From positions 1 to 38,993 of the forward strand of contig CAMBEK010000017.1 in NCBI GenBank assembly GCA_945865565.1: a DNA stretch of 38,993 nucleotides. Reading direction: 5' to 3'. This document shows, piece after piece, positions 1 to 9,321 of the stretch. This DNA is from Pseudobacteriovorax antillogorgiicola. GTDB taxonomy: Bacteria; Bdellovibrionota_B; Oligoflexia; Oligoflexales; RGVZ01. Each line of letters opens with the position of its first letter. The first letter of the stretch is position 1. The translations under genes were made by a program, and so were the position numbers. The notes under the pieces are model-generated. The model was not told the DNA's origin. It was given only the letters and a program-made list of their open reading frames with translations, and ran no database searches.

Positions 1-791
1 AAGATCTGCAGAACCCCCTGCTCTTCCTCATTCAGTTCAAGATCGTCCTTGCGGCCAAAGCATTCCGACGCCGCATCGCGGACCTTTTGGTCCAATTCGT
101 GATGCTTTTGACGTGCCTCCAGCAAGTCAACCTTTTGGGTTTCTTCCTCGAATAATAACTGAAAATGCTGCCATGAACTTGCGAGCAGCGACAATGTGGG
201 AATTCGTTGCCCAAAATGCCTCAACATCAAGACCACCTGATCGACGGGATGTGTCTCGCATAAAGTTTTCGCTGCGGCCTCTGATGTCGCCAGTTCAACC
301 TCATCCAGGCTGCGGTTGCGGATGAATGATTCAAGGACGCGTTGCCAGGTGTTGATCTCCACCTGGCGGTGGTTTGTGCGTTCCTTGTCCCGACGGTGTC
401 CGTCTAACACCTGCAGATTGGTCAGGCCTTGGCGCCGGAAGGGAAAAACAAGAGCGTCATGGGAGGAGTGGGTTTCGCCGTTGTCGTGCCGCCATTTGTG
501 CGTATCAAATTGCATGGAGAGTCTGACGGATTGAATTTTTGGAGCTTGAGTCAAGTCACCATAACCAGCGCGAATGATCCCGCGCGTTACCAGGTTGCTG
601 ATGGCGTCACGGATTTCCATGGGTTGGCGGTGAAGTACGAGCCCTAATTCGTGTTCGGTGGTGATGATGTCGTCCAGGCCAGAAACTGCGCAGTTCAGTA
701 AATAGAGCACAACGCTGTACTCACACTGGCTTAGTTTGGCCAGCGCAAGAAGTTTGAAACCGGACTCGCGGTAAAAACTTTGGACGCTCAT
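1..791 (-). CDS. Unknown protein with winged-helix-like N-terminus, 3' end cut by the window
   Basis: An open frame starts with ATG at 791 (reading MSVQSFYRESGFKLLALAKL) and stays open for 263 codons to the left edge without a stop, so the C-terminus is missing. A GGGAGAG Shine-Dalgarno lies about 7 nt before the ATG. Residues ~10-75 have the helix/turn/helix-wing pattern of a winged helix, including ITTEHELGLVLHRQPMEIRD and then AISNLVTRGIIR. This is reminiscent of DnaD-like or MarR-like DNA-binding folds. The remainder is hydrophilic and largely helical, with Glu/Lys/Gln-rich helices after residue ~200. I recognise no family beyond that. It lies 50 nt downstream of the carboxylase alpha gene on the same strand and could be co-transcribed. 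DNA binding is inferred from pattern only. Confidence 0.7.
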   Translation of the reverse strand, partial: MSVQSFYRESGFKLLALAKLSQCEYSVVLYLLNCAVSGLDDIITTEHELGLVLHRQPMEIRDAISNLVTRGIIRAGYGDLTQAPKIQSVRLSMQFDTHKWRHDNGETHSSHDALVFPFRRQGLTNLQVLDGHRRDKERTNHRQVEINTWQRVLESFIRNRSLDEVELATSEAAAKTLCETHPVDQVVLMLRHFGQRIPTLSLLASSWQHFQLLFEEETQKVDLLEARQKHHELDQKVRDAASECFGRKDDLELNEEEQGVLQI

Positions 792-841
792 TTTGATCTC
801 TCCCGATGTGACCCCGGAGATTTCATCTTACCCGAGGTTGG

Positions 842-2905
842 CTATGGACTCCAACGGGCTACGGTTTGACCTGCAGAAACTTGCTCTCCAACAGTCACAT
901 CTACACTTTCGATCCGTCCCTGGCGTTGGGACTTGACTTCGAATTCCATTTTCATCGATTCGATGACGAGGACGGCAGCACCTTCCTCCACCTCAACTCC
1001 TGCAGAGACCTTTATTGCAACAATCTTGCCGGGAACCGGAGCTGAAACATGAAGGCTCGTCGCCTGTCTTGCTGATGCTCTTGATGTCGGGGCGACCAGG
1101 GATGTCCTGGAAATTTCCCGGCTGAAATTATGACCACATAGATTAACAAACAAGACACGGTCGCCCCCGGTCTGCCGAGAGGCAAAATGAAATGGAACCT
1201 GCTGCCCTGCCAACCGGACTGAACCTAGTCCCATGCGTGTGGTCGTTGTGCCATCTTTGGCCAAAATCTTTTCGTGATGCAGGTGGGCTGGTGTCATTTG
1301 GTCCGAAGGTGCCGGCGCAGTTGTCATGCGAGATCCGAAGGCGGCGCGAGTCAACTGCGTTGCCAGGGACTCGCTGGCGCCGTCAGGGGTACGGGCGCCC
1401 AGACCGTGCGAGATGTGGCCGGTTGAAAAGGCAACAGCATCCAATGCGGCTGTTGCGGCGGCTTCCAGTTTGCCGCGCTCAGATTTTTCCCAATTAAAAA
1501 ATTCAGACAAGGCATCAGCAATGAAATGCGTGCTGACAACCTTGTTGCGAAATTCGCTGAAGCCGGCAAGCCACGTGAGTAGCGAAATATTGTTGGAGCC
1601 ATTAGCGAGAAACATGGATTTTAGAGTTTGCGTCAAGCGTGCTAGAGCCGCCTCGCGCGATTCAGCCGTGGCCACAAGTTTTGCGACCATTGGATCAAAG
1701 CGCGTGGTGACTTCGTCGACAGTATCAAGTCCCGTTTCCCAGCGAATTCCTGGACTGCTGGGCGTGATGAAGGACGAAACAGGGCCTGGAGCCGGAAAAA
1801 AATTTTGGTGGACGTCTTCAGCGTAAATCCTCGCTTCTATGGAATGTCCACGTGGAGGCAGGTTTCCAAACGAAACCGGCATCGGCGCGCCGCAAGCAAT
1901 GCGCAGTTGCCACTCAACCAGATCAAGGCCAAAGACTTCTTCGCTGACCGGATGTTCAACTTGCAGGCGGGTATTCATTTCAAGGAAATAAAAAGGCTGG
2001 GGTGAGGTTGCAGGTGCTTTTCCGTCGACAAGAAACTCCACGGTTCCAGCAGAGTCATAGCCGACTGACTTGGCCAGTCCGATTGCCGCAGCGTGCATCG
2101 CTTTTCTTGTTGTCTCGTGCAAGTCAGGAGCAGGTGCTTCCTCGATTATCTTTTGGTGGCGGCGTTGCAGTGAACAATCGCGGTCACCAATGGCAAACAC
2201 TTGGCCTGATTTATCTGCCAGGATTTGAACCTCTACATGGCGCGGGCTCTCCAAGTACCGCTCGACAACGAGAAGGCCGTTGCCGAAAGAACTTTTAGCC
2301 TCGGACGCCGCGCGATGGCTCTGCTCAATTAAAGCGGCTTCGTCATGAACGATGCGCATGCCTTTTCCGCCACCGCCAAAGGCTGCCTTGATCAAAAGGG
2401 GAAACCCCGTGGCCTTGGCGAATTTCCGCAATTGGTTGGCAGCCAGTTCGGAGTCATGGTCTAAATCAATGCCGTCGAGGCCTTGAATGCAAGGAACAGC
2501 GGCCTTCAGGGCCAAAGTCCTTGCGGCTGCCTTGCTGGCCATCGCTTTGATTCCTGCTGCTGCCGGACCAACCCAAATCAAACCAGCGCTGGCCACGGCC
2601 TCTGCAAACTCAGCATTTTCAGATAAGAATCCAAAGCCTGGGTGAATCGCATCGCACTCGCATAATTTAGCGAGATTGATCATTTCATTGCCGTTCAAAT
2701 ACAGGGCTGTGGTTTCCTCGGGAACATGGTGAAATTCGGTGATCACGTCGGCCAGGTAGGCCGGTGGTGTTACACGGTCAGTTAAAGCCACCGTTTCAAT
2801 TCCCAGCCGTTGCGCAGTCAGTGCGATACGTCTGGCAATTTCGCCACGATTGGCAATGAAAAGTCGTTTGCAGAGTTCAGTATTTTTTTTCAGCCGTGAA
2901 TTCAC
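842..2905 (-). CDS. liuD: Acyl-CoA carboxylase alpha subunit (biotin carboxylase + biotin carrier), methylcrotonyl/geranyl-CoA type
   Basis: This is the ATP-dependent biotin-carboxylating subunit of a two-subunit acyl-CoA carboxylase. Of 687 residues, ~13-460 form the biotin carboxylase and ATP-grasp domains, with the glycine loop FGGGGKGMRIV and the catalytic motif EMNTRLQVEHPVSE. A BT/linker region follows. A C-terminal biotinyl domain carries ESMKME, with Lys652 as the predicted biotin site. Length and architecture match MccA/LiuD and geranyl-CoA carboxylase AtuF. The start is GTG at 2905, overlapping the upstream hydratase stop as GTGA, with a GGAG about 11 nt upstream. Its partner beta subunit lies in the same operon. 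LiuD (leucine) versus AtuF (acyclic terpene) cannot be decided from sequence alone. LiuD is preferred because the beta subunit is very MCC-like. Confidence 0.9.
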   Translation of the reverse strand: MNSRLKKNTELCKRLFIANRGEIARRIALTAQRLGIETVALTDRVTPPAYLADVITEFHHVPEETTALYLNGNEMINLAKLCECDAIHPGFGFLSENAEFAEAVASAGLIWVGPAAAGIKAMASKAAARTLALKAAVPCIQGLDGIDLDHDSELAANQLRKFAKATGFPLLIKAAFGGGGKGMRIVHDEAALIEQSHRAASEAKSSFGNGLLVVERYLESPRHVEVQILADKSGQVFAIGDRDCSLQRRHQKIIEEAPAPDLHETTRKAMHAAAIGLAKSVGYDSAGTVEFLVDGKAPATSPQPFYFLEMNTRLQVEHPVSEEVFGLDLVEWQLRIACGAPMPVSFGNLPPRGHSIEARIYAEDVHQNFFPAPGPVSSFITPSSPGIRWETGLDTVDEVTTRFDPMVAKLVATAESREAALARLTQTLKSMFLANGSNNISLLTWLAGFSEFRNKVVSTHFIADALSEFFNWEKSERGKLEAAATAALDAVAFSTGHISHGLGARTPDGASESLATQLTRAAFGSRMTTAPAPSDQMTPAHLHHEKILAKDGTTTTRMGLGSVRLAGQQVPFHFASRQTGGDRVLFVNLCGHNFSREISRTSLVAPTSRASARQATSLHVSAPVPGKIVAIKVSAGVEVEEGAAVLVIESMKMEFEVKSQRQGRIESVDVTVGEQVSAGQTVARWSP

Positions 2906-3753
2906 GATTCAACGCGCTCCAAAAGGGGGGAGATTTTAAATTCATCCGAAATTTTGATCACCCAGGGAGATGGAGATTTAGAGAAGAAGGCTTTCAGGCC
3001 CGCTTGCCCTTCGCTTCCGGTTCGCGCCGAAGCAATGGCTTGAGCAGTGTAATCGCCTTGACGGCCAGACTGTTCCCGGACTTGATCCAGCAGTTTTTTG
3101 ACGGCACTTTGGGCGATCGGGCCAGCCTCAAGGATGTGTTTGATTTCTGTGCGGAGGGCGTCGTCCAAATCTCCGCCTTCGACAACAACATCAACCAGAC
3201 CAGCGGTCTTGGCTTCTTGGGCATCAAAAACTCGCGACGTCAATGCTGCGCGCCGCAGGGGTCCAGGGGAAAACCTGCGGGCCAGATAGGGCATGATAAC
3301 CGCTGGAATCAGTCCCAGCTTGGCCTCACTCAAACAAAACCGGCTGGTCTCCGTTGCGATGACGATGTCGCAGCATGCAATAAGGCCCACGGCTCCGCCA
3401 TACGCGGCTCCCCGCACGAGAGCGATGGTTGGTCTTGGAAAGTTTGCTACGGCTTCAAACATGTTCGTCAGGCGCGCGGCATCCGCTAAATTTGCTTGAT
3501 GCGAAAGCCTGGCGCTTTCCTGCATCCAGCCAAGGTCAGCCCCAGCGCAGAAGTGTTTTCCCCGCCCCGATATAATGAGAAAGCGCAGGGACGGGTCGCT
3601 AACCGCATTCCGGATTGTCTCCGTAATCGCATCAAGCATTGCTCCACTAAACGCATTTGCGGTATCGGGGCGGTCCAAAATAAGAACCCCGGCTTTGGAG
3701 GTGCCTCTCTCGTCAAGATCAAGCGTGGTCCAAGATGTTGGAGATGCACTCAC
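2902..3753 (-). CDS. liuC: Enoyl-CoA hydratase/isomerase family, probable methylglutaconyl-CoA hydratase
   Basis: This is a crotonase-fold protein of 283 residues. It shows the oxyanion-hole segments GKHFCAGADLGWM (residues ~67-79) and RGAAYGGAVGL, followed by CDIVIAT, which is the pattern of 3-methylglutaconyl-CoA hydratases (LiuC/AUH). In leucine breakdown that enzyme hydrates the product of methylcrotonyl-CoA carboxylase to HMG-CoA. In the Atu pathway the counterpart is AtuE. The GTG start at 3753 has a strong GGAGG 7 nt upstream and overlaps the AtuA-like stop codon (GTGA). The C-terminus continues about 15 residues past the usual AFFSKSPSPW end of the family. Placement between the AtuA-like and alpha-subunit genes supports the pathway role. 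Family is certain; exact substrate is inferred. Confidence 0.87.
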   Translation of the reverse strand: MSASPTSWTTLDLDERGTSKAGVLILDRPDTANAFSGAMLDAITETIRNAVSDPSLRFLIISGRGKHFCAGADLGWMQESARLSHQANLADAARLTNMFEAVANFPRPTIALVRGAAYGGAVGLIACCDIVIATETSRFCLSEAKLGLIPAVIMPYLARRFSPGPLRRAALTSRVFDAQEAKTAGLVDVVVEGGDLDDALRTEIKHILEAGPIAQSAVKKLLDQVREQSGRQGDYTAQAIASARTGSEGQAGLKAFFSKSPSPWVIKISDEFKISPLLERVES

Positions 3754-5576
3754 TTGAGGCCCTCCAAAACATCTTTGGGGATGAGGATCTTTTGACGGAG
3801 CAGGGCCTGGGCAAAAGTCTTGCCTTGAGCATCGGTTCTTAATGTCTCGGTTCCGCCGCCGCCGAGGGATTCATCCAGAAGGAAATTGAGTCCTTCCATG
3901 TTGGGCAGGCGGTACCTGGTGACGCTGCCGAGGCAGATCTCTTGGAAAAGATCCTTGACGCGTTGGGCGGTCAGATATTGATCAAGAAAAGCGAATGCTT
4001 TCGAACTGCGCGCCATGATCCCGATATTTGCCATGTCGCCCTTGTCACCGCTGCGACCGAGGCAAATGGTCGAGAGCGGCAAAGCCTCGGGATGATCCTG
4101 TGTTTTCATCGCGGCATTGAGGTCGCAGCTAACGTGGTTTGCGATTTGGTCTGGCTTGTAGCCGGACGGATCAAATTTCCCAGATTGTTCCGGTGGCACA
4201 ACCGTTTCGCTATGGATTCCTTGGTCGGCTTCACATAACGCAATCTTCGGGCGAACAACGGATTTCGGCATCAAGGCCGGCCAGTAACTCACGATCTCTT
4301 GTGCCTTTGGCACGCCTCCAATGACGCAAACACCCGGCGGCCCGGACAGGATCAGGCTTGGTATGAACTTGCCAAAGCGACGCAGTTTTTTCTCGTCTGA
4401 GCTGCGGGCTCCGAGGCGCAGCAGGATTTCATTCCCGTCGTCCCTTCCGCCAAGAGACCGGTGGCAAGCGTTCCAGCCAAAATATTCCGTCGATGTTTCC
4501 GTGAACTCGTTGGGTTCAAAACGCCCCCAGAAATTTTTCGCAAATACCTCGGCCTTGGCCCGTGCATCTGGACCTGACATGGCGATGGCTCCAATGCTTT
4601 TGAAGCCGTCCGCATAGGCCATGGAAACCTTGTAAAAAGGCGTTGGTTCGTAGCCTTTGATGCCGCTCACCCTCACGCGGTCAGTGCCTTCCTGGGTCAG
4701 GCGTATGGTTGCAAAATCGGCAACGACGTCGGGGGTGATGTAGGCGTGGGGATTTCCCATTTCATAGAAGAGTTGCTCGCGCACAGTGTCGACAGATACA
4801 AGGCCGCCAGATCCCGGGTGCTTGGTCACGACAAAAGTACCGTCGCGATGAACTTCAAGGACCGGAAAACCCATGTTTTCAAAAGAGGGAACTTTGCGCC
4901 AATCCGTGAAGTTTCCGCCGGTCGCCTGGGTCCCGCACTCAATGACATGGCCGGCGATGACACCAGCAGCCAGTTTATCCCAGTCGGTGGTGGACCAACC
5001 AAATTCGTGCAGCATCGCACCGACAGTGATTCCTGTGTCCGTGACGCGGCCAGTGACAATAATGTCGGGGTCCCACTTCAAGGCGTCGGCAACGGGTGCG
5101 GCGCCAAAGTAAATGTTCGCAGATTCAATGCGAGAAGCCACTTCACCGAAAGCAGTACTGGATTCCATGTTGCGGAATTCACAGCCTTCGCTTTGGAGCC
5201 TCGGAATATCGTTCAGAATGTCGTCGCCGTAGACAATGGCGACTTTTGGTTTAAGGCCGAGGCGCTTGCCAAGGGCCACAATGGCTTCGGCGCAGCCCTG
5301 CGGGTTTACGCCGCCGGCATTGGTTATGATTTTTGTGCGATTTTTCAGAAGGTCAGGAAGGACATCCTCCAGCATGCCGATGAAGTCGCGGGCGTAGCCA
5401 AGTTTCGGATCGTGGGACCGTTGCTTTTGCATAATTGACATCGTGACTTCCGCAAGAAAGTCCATGCTGATGTAATCAAGGTGTCCGCCGCGAACCTGCC
5501 GCTTGAGGGCGTCAGGGTCGTCTCCCCAATAACCGCCTGCGTTGCCAATGCGAATGATGTCTTTTGTCTTGGTCAT
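3750..5576 (-). CDS. AtuA-like (DUF1446) acyl-CoA catabolism protein
   Basis: This member of the AtuA/DUF1446 family is about 608 residues long, the size of Pseudomonas AtuA. The N-terminal domain begins with IRIGNAGGYWGDDPDAL, and the C-terminal AtuA-like subdomain contains CLGRSGDKGDMANIGIMARS. AtuA is required for acyclic terpene (citronellol/geraniol) use, but its biochemical activity is not established. Homologues also sit in leucine-type carboxylase operons, as here. ATG at 5576 is preferred because AGGA lies 7 nt upstream. An in-frame GTG at 5582 would overlap the beta-subunit stop as GTGA but has its Shine-Dalgarno too close. The gene lies between the beta subunit and the hydratase. 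Confidence 0.85.
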   Translation of the reverse strand: MTKTKDIIRIGNAGGYWGDDPDALKRQVRGGHLDYISMDFLAEVTMSIMQKQRSHDPKLGYARDFIGMLEDVLPDLLKNRTKIITNAGGVNPQGCAEAIVALGKRLGLKPKVAIVYGDDILNDIPRLQSEGCEFRNMESSTAFGEVASRIESANIYFGAAPVADALKWDPDIIVTGRVTDTGITVGAMLHEFGWSTTDWDKLAAGVIAGHVIECGTQATGGNFTDWRKVPSFENMGFPVLEVHRDGTFVVTKHPGSGGLVSVDTVREQLFYEMGNPHAYITPDVVADFATIRLTQEGTDRVRVSGIKGYEPTPFYKVSMAYADGFKSIGAIAMSGPDARAKAEVFAKNFWGRFEPNEFTETSTEYFGWNACHRSLGGRDDGNEILLRLGARSSDEKKLRRFGKFIPSLILSGPPGVCVIGGVPKAQEIVSYWPALMPKSVVRPKIALCEADQGIHSETVVPPEQSGKFDPSGYKPDQIANHVSCDLNAAMKTQDHPEALPLSTICLGRSGDKGDMANIGIMARSSKAFAFLDQYLTAQRVKDLFQEICLGSVTRYRLPNMEGLNFLLDESLGGGGTETLRTDAQGKTFAQALLRQKILIPKDVLEGLK

Positions 5577-5578
5577 GA

Positions 5579-7177
5579 TCACATCCTGAAAATGCCGAAC
5601 TGGGTTTTAATCCAGCCGTGGTAGAGGGTTGAGGCTAGAGACATCGAGAGTATGGACCGTGAATTGCGGGGATCAATGATTCCGTCGTCCCATAAACGAG
5701 CCGTCGAATAATAGGCCGACCCTTCACGCGCATACTTCTCCAGGATTGGTTGTCGAATCTTCGTGCGTTCTTCTGCACTCAGTTTTTCGCCACGTTTTGC
5801 AAGTTGCTGTTCCTTTACGGTCGCCAGTACATCGGCGGCCTGTTCGCCGCCCATGACCGAAATGCGTGCATTTGGCCACATGAACAGATAGGCGGGGTCA
5901 TAAGCCCGCCCGCACATTCCGTAGTTGCCAGCACCGAAACTGCCGCCCACCACCATCGTTATTTTAGGAACCCGTGCATTTGCAACGGCGTGGACCAGTT
6001 TGGCGCCGTCTTTGGCAATGCCGCCATGTTCGTATTTTTTACCGACGATGAATCCCGTGATGTTTTGGAGGAACAAGAGTGGAATGTTTTCCTGGGTACA
6101 AAGTTCGATGAAATGAGCAGCCTTCAGGGCTGATTCCGAAAACAGCACTCCGTTGTTGGCAATGATGCCGACGGGGACGCCGTTCAAATGGGCAAAACCG
6201 GTCACCAGAGTTGTTGCATAATTCGGTTTGAACTCAAACAATTCGGAATTGTCGACGATTCGTGCGATCACTTCGCGGATGTCAAAAAACTTCCGTGGAT
6301 CTTGCGGCAGGATACCCAGAAGTTCATCGGGATCATAGGCAGGGCTCGATGCCGTGCGAAGGGCGACCTTGGGGCGTGTTGGGTCACCAAGGTGCTCCAC
6401 AATCTTCCGGACAATTGCCAGGGCATGTCCGTCGTCTTCTGCAATGTGATCTGCAACACCACTGATGCGGGTATGAACGTCGGCTCCGCCAAGTTCCTCG
6501 GCCGTTACGTCTTCACCGGTGGCGGCTTTTACGAGCGGCGGGCCAGCAAGAAATATCGTTCCATTGCCGCGAACGATGACACTTTGATCCGACATGGCAG
6601 GGATGTAGGCCCCACCCGCCGTACAGAATCCGTGGACGGAAGCTATCTGCTGAATTCCGGCCGCGCTCATGCGGGCTTGATTGAAAAAGATTCGACCAAA
6701 GTCATCCTTGTCGGGGAAGACTTCATCTTGCATCGGTAGAAAGGCGCCACCAGAGTCCACCAGATAGATGCACGGCAAATGCAATTGCTGTGCGATCTCC
6801 TGGGCCCGCAGGTGTTTTTTTACCGTGATCGGGTAGTAGGTGCCGCCCTTCACGGAATGGTCATTGGCAACGATCATGCAGGGGCGTCCGTGAATCAGGC
6901 CAACGCCTGTCACAATGCCGCCTGCTGGAACCTCGTCTTCGTACAGGCCTTCGCCGGCAAGGGCCGATAATTCCATGAATGACGATTCACCGTCGACAAG
7001 CTGACGGACCCGTTCGCGGGCGGAAAGCTTACCGTCGGAGCGCTTTGCGGCGCCCTCTGTGGAAAGGCGTTCACCTCGTGCAGTCTTTTCGGCAAGTTCG
7101 TTGATGGCCTGCAAATGGAAGGCGTGGTTGTTCTTGAAATCTTGGGATTTGGGCGAGATCTGACTTTGTATTTTCAT
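5579..7177 (-). CDS. liuB: Methylcrotonoyl-CoA carboxylase beta subunit (carboxyltransferase)
   Basis: This biotin-dependent carboxyltransferase of about 532 residues transfers CO2 from biotin on the alpha subunit to the acyl-CoA. Family signatures run the full length: [85 protein letters not shown] and the terminal FGIFRM typical of MccB. The ATG at 7177 is chosen because family homology begins just after it and length then matches the family; no clear Shine-Dalgarno precedes it. A GTG at 7219 would extend it 14 residues into the upstream exonuclease gene. It begins 5 nt after that gene's stop, which suggests translational coupling. The AtuA-like gene follows 2 nt after its stop. Geranyl-CoA carboxylase beta (AtuC) is the alternative identity. 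Confidence 0.92.
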   Translation of the reverse strand: MKIQSQISPKSQDFKNNHAFHLQAINELAEKTARGERLSTEGAAKRSDGKLSARERVRQLVDGESSFMELSALAGEGLYEDEVPAGGIVTGVGLIHGRPCMIVANDHSVKGGTYYPITVKKHLRAQEIAQQLHLPCIYLVDSGGAFLPMQDEVFPDKDDFGRIFFNQARMSAAGIQQIASVHGFCTAGGAYIPAMSDQSVIVRGNGTIFLAGPPLVKAATGEDVTAEELGGADVHTRISGVADHIAEDDGHALAIVRKIVEHLGDPTRPKVALRTASSPAYDPDELLGILPQDPRKFFDIREVIARIVDNSELFEFKPNYATTLVTGFAHLNGVPVGIIANNGVLFSESALKAAHFIELCTQENIPLLFLQNITGFIVGKKYEHGGIAKDGAKLVHAVANARVPKITMVVGGSFGAGNYGMCGRAYDPAYLFMWPNARISVMGGEQAADVLATVKEQQLAKRGEKLSAEERTKIRQPILEKYAREGSAYYSTARLWDDGIIDPRNSRSILSMSLASTLYHGWIKTQFGIFRM

Positions 7178-7182
7178 TTTGA

Positions 7183-7893
7183 TCAGACAACTTGAAAGGG
7201 TTGAAGGTCTTTCCAGCACTCGAGGCCATCACCGTCAATCGTGATAAGGTTTCGCAAAACCTCAGAGGTAACGCGAACGTCACCAGACGAACGGTGGCGA
7301 CTTTCAAAGGTCAGGCCATAGTGCCGGGCTATCGTATCGAGTTTGCGATTCTCAATATTGGGCAAGAAGGTTCTTGCCATCTTGAGGGTGCAAAAACATG
7401 GCAAATCCACGTCATAACCAAGGCGGGTTGCAGCCGCCTTGAACATCATTAAATCGAAATCCGCGTTGTGGGCTACCATGATGCTACCATCTACGAACTT
7501 AAGGAATTCGGGCAGAGCATTTTCGATTGAAGGTTGCCCGAGCAGCATGTCTGGGGTGATGCCGGTGAGTTTTTGAATATGGGGCGTCAGTTCCACGTTT
7601 GTTGAAATAAGAGTTGAATATGTTTCAACGACTTCAAAGCCGATGAGCTTTTCCGCGCCGATCTCGATGATCCGGTCTTGTTGTGAATCGAGACCGGTTG
7701 TCTCAAAGTCAAAAACGACAATAGGCATCTCTTCAAGTCGCGCGTCGGGAGCCGGAACAAAACGCAGCAAACGCCGCAGCATCAGATCGTCATCGGTGGT
7801 GGCCTGACCATTGCTGGATTCATTGCCGAACATCTGTTCAGCTGGAAAAATCACGGCGTGGAACATGGAATGCCGAAGTGCGGGACCGGTCAT
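7183..7893 (-). CDS. DEDDh-family 3'-5' exonuclease (DnaQ/RNase T-like)
   Basis: This 236-residue protein has an intact DEDDh exonuclease site: FDFETTGLD (Asp62, Glu64), [11 protein letters not shown] (Asp145) and a late His200/Asp205 pair in HRSSGD. It resembles DNA polymerase III epsilon-like and exonuclease X-type proteins, acting on DNA or RNA 3' ends with two metal ions. The N-terminal ~55 residues before the exonuclease core are not recognised. The ATG at 7893 overlaps the stop of the upstream CFI-box gene as ATGA, so the two are translationally coupled. Longer in-frame starts only read through that gene. The replicative epsilon subunit usually has other neighbours, so this is more likely an accessory nuclease. 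Confidence 0.85.
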   Translation of the reverse strand: MTGPALRHSMFHAVIFPAEQMFGNESSNGQATTDDDLMLRRLLRFVPAPDARLEEMPIVVFDFETTGLDSQQDRIIEIGAEKLIGFEVVETYSTLISTNVELTPHIQKLTGITPDMLLGQPSIENALPEFLKFVDGSIMVAHNADFDLMMFKAAATRLGYDVDLPCFCTLKMARTFLPNIENRKLDTIARHYGLTFESRHRSSGDVRVTSEVLRNLITIDGDGLECWKDLQPFQVV

Positions 7894-9272
7894 CGGGACA
7901 TTGACCTCGCGCAGCGGCCGCGGTTTTTCCTTGCCTGGATGGCAATGGCTGTCATTGCCAGTGCCGTCATGAAGATCATGGTTGCGACTGATTGGGCCGG
8001 TGTCAGCCCAATCTGCTGTGCGGCTGTCATTGTGGCTCCGGTGACGAGCGCGGGCACCCAAAGTGCAGCCCGCACAGAGGCTGATGCCGAGGGATGTTTT
8101 GTAATCCAAGCCGCAAGCGGTGGGCTGTTGCGATAGTAGGCTTCAATCAGTGCGTTGCCGGCGGGGTGCATGCCTGCAATCCCATCCCGGAACCACCGCA
8201 GTCCGCGAAGGTTTTTATGGAGGGGAGTGCCGTAGGCCGCCGTGGCAATAAAACAGCGAAAATTCTGCTCTGTGGCTTCGCCTTCGCCATTCAGTTCGGT
8301 AAGCGTTAAGTTTTCAGATGGCGTCGCAGTCAAGCAAACTGAACGTTGGATTCCGTCGGGCTGATACATCGCGACGACGGCGTAACTCACATCGTTTTCG
8401 AGGCCTGAAATGTCACGGCTTCCCTTCGATGCACTGCGCACGCTGATGTTGTTCGGGTCCAGCGTTGCGAGTGAAGCAGCATCTAGATAAGCCTTGGAGT
8501 CAGCGCAGACAATGCAAGCGCCGCCGTTGGCCTGTGTGGCATCAAACTCACAGGTGGTATCCGTGTCGGCGGTGGAGGCAGGGGTAAAGATTTTTGCGGG
8601 GAGGGATGGATAAGCCGTTCCCAGCCGGAATGCGACCACGGTTGCGTCTGTTGGTGCGTCAGTCGAAGCAGCGTCAGATGCGCCGATGAAGGTGATGCTT
8701 GGCTTGGACTCAAATGCGACGCTCAGAAGCTTATGACTGCCTAAGACAGAGAGGCTTCCTGGAGCCTCGTTGGCCACCGTTGGATTCACGACGATGGTGT
8801 TGTCCACCGGATCGCCCTTGGCCACCAGGTCCTCGAGGTATTTGATCCGGACCTTCAATGATTTTTTGTCTGTGCTGCTGTCGACAAGATTGGCAAGTCC
8901 GTTGCTGTTGACCTGGCGTATGCGAGGGTAAAAGGTCAGGTCATAATTTCCTGAAGAATTCAATTCGGAAAGGACTTCGTCGCGCAACTCCAAATAGAAA
9001 GCGACTGTGGTCGTGCCTCCTGTAGCCGTGCCAACGGTCTCCGATGAACTTACGTCCGTCAGGTAAAGGCTCAGGCGTTGTGTCAGGGATGTTTCTTTGG
9101 ATTTTAATGGCAGGTCGCTGGGCAGGACATCCTTCACCTTCACAGTCAGATCAAAATAGCCGCGAGAGGTGTCGCGCGGTAACGATCCGGTTGTAGTGAT
9201 GCCTCCGATGCCCCAAGCGGGACTCGTGAAAGCCAAGGCGATGACGACGGCAAGCAGTCTTTTTGCAGCCAT
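7890..9272 (-). CDS. Secreted CFI-box-CTERM domain protein
   Basis: This 460-residue exported protein starts at the ATG at 9272, with AGGAG about 6 nt upstream. A Sec signal peptide (MAAKRLLAVVIALAF, then SPAWG) comes first. A Thr/Ser/Asp-rich, probably beta-rich extracytoplasmic region of ~320 residues follows. The C-terminal domain (residues ~340-460) opens with CFIATAAYGTPLH and continues through LRWFRDGIAG and EAYYRNSPPLAAWI, the hallmarks of the CFI-box-CTERM domain seen in many delta-like proteobacteria. It ends in a hydrophobic stretch (MIFMTALAMTAIAI) and a basic tail, so the C-terminus is probably membrane-embedded. The role of this domain is not established. The gene lies 49 nt downstream of the MBL-fold gene and overlaps the exonuclease gene by ATGA. 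Confidence 0.82.
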   Translation of the reverse strand: MAAKRLLAVVIALAFTSPAWGIGGITTTGSLPRDTSRGYFDLTVKVKDVLPSDLPLKSKETSLTQRLSLYLTDVSSSETVGTATGGTTTVAFYLELRDEVLSELNSSGNYDLTFYPRIRQVNSNGLANLVDSSTDKKSLKVRIKYLEDLVAKGDPVDNTIVVNPTVANEAPGSLSVLGSHKLLSVAFESKPSITFIGASDAASTDAPTDATVVAFRLGTAYPSLPAKIFTPASTADTDTTCEFDATQANGGACIVCADSKAYLDAASLATLDPNNISVRSASKGSRDISGLENDVSYAVVAMYQPDGIQRSVCLTATPSENLTLTELNGEGEATEQNFRCFIATAAYGTPLHKNLRGLRWFRDGIAGMHPAGNALIEAYYRNSPPLAAWITKHPSASASVRAALWVPALVTGATMTAAQQIGLTPAQSVATMIFMTALAMTAIAIQARKNRGRCARSMSR

Positions 9273-9321
9273 GACGGACTCCTCTCGATGAGCGTGGTGC
9301 ATCGATTTTCCGTTGTGGACT

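Noticed and set aside
2896-3489. 197-codon plus-strand frame opposite the hydratase gene
   Set aside because: It is a shadow of a gene with clear crotonase motifs on the other strand and has no motif or ribosome-binding site of its own.
4746-5438. 230-codon plus-strand frame opposite the AtuA-like gene
   Set aside because: It lies antisense within a well-supported protein and its translation shows no recognisable domain.
7894-8109. N-terminal extension of the exonuclease into the CFI-box gene
   Set aside because: The extra 72 residues are just another frame of the CFI-box coding sequence; the ATGA overlap at 7890-7893 is the natural start.
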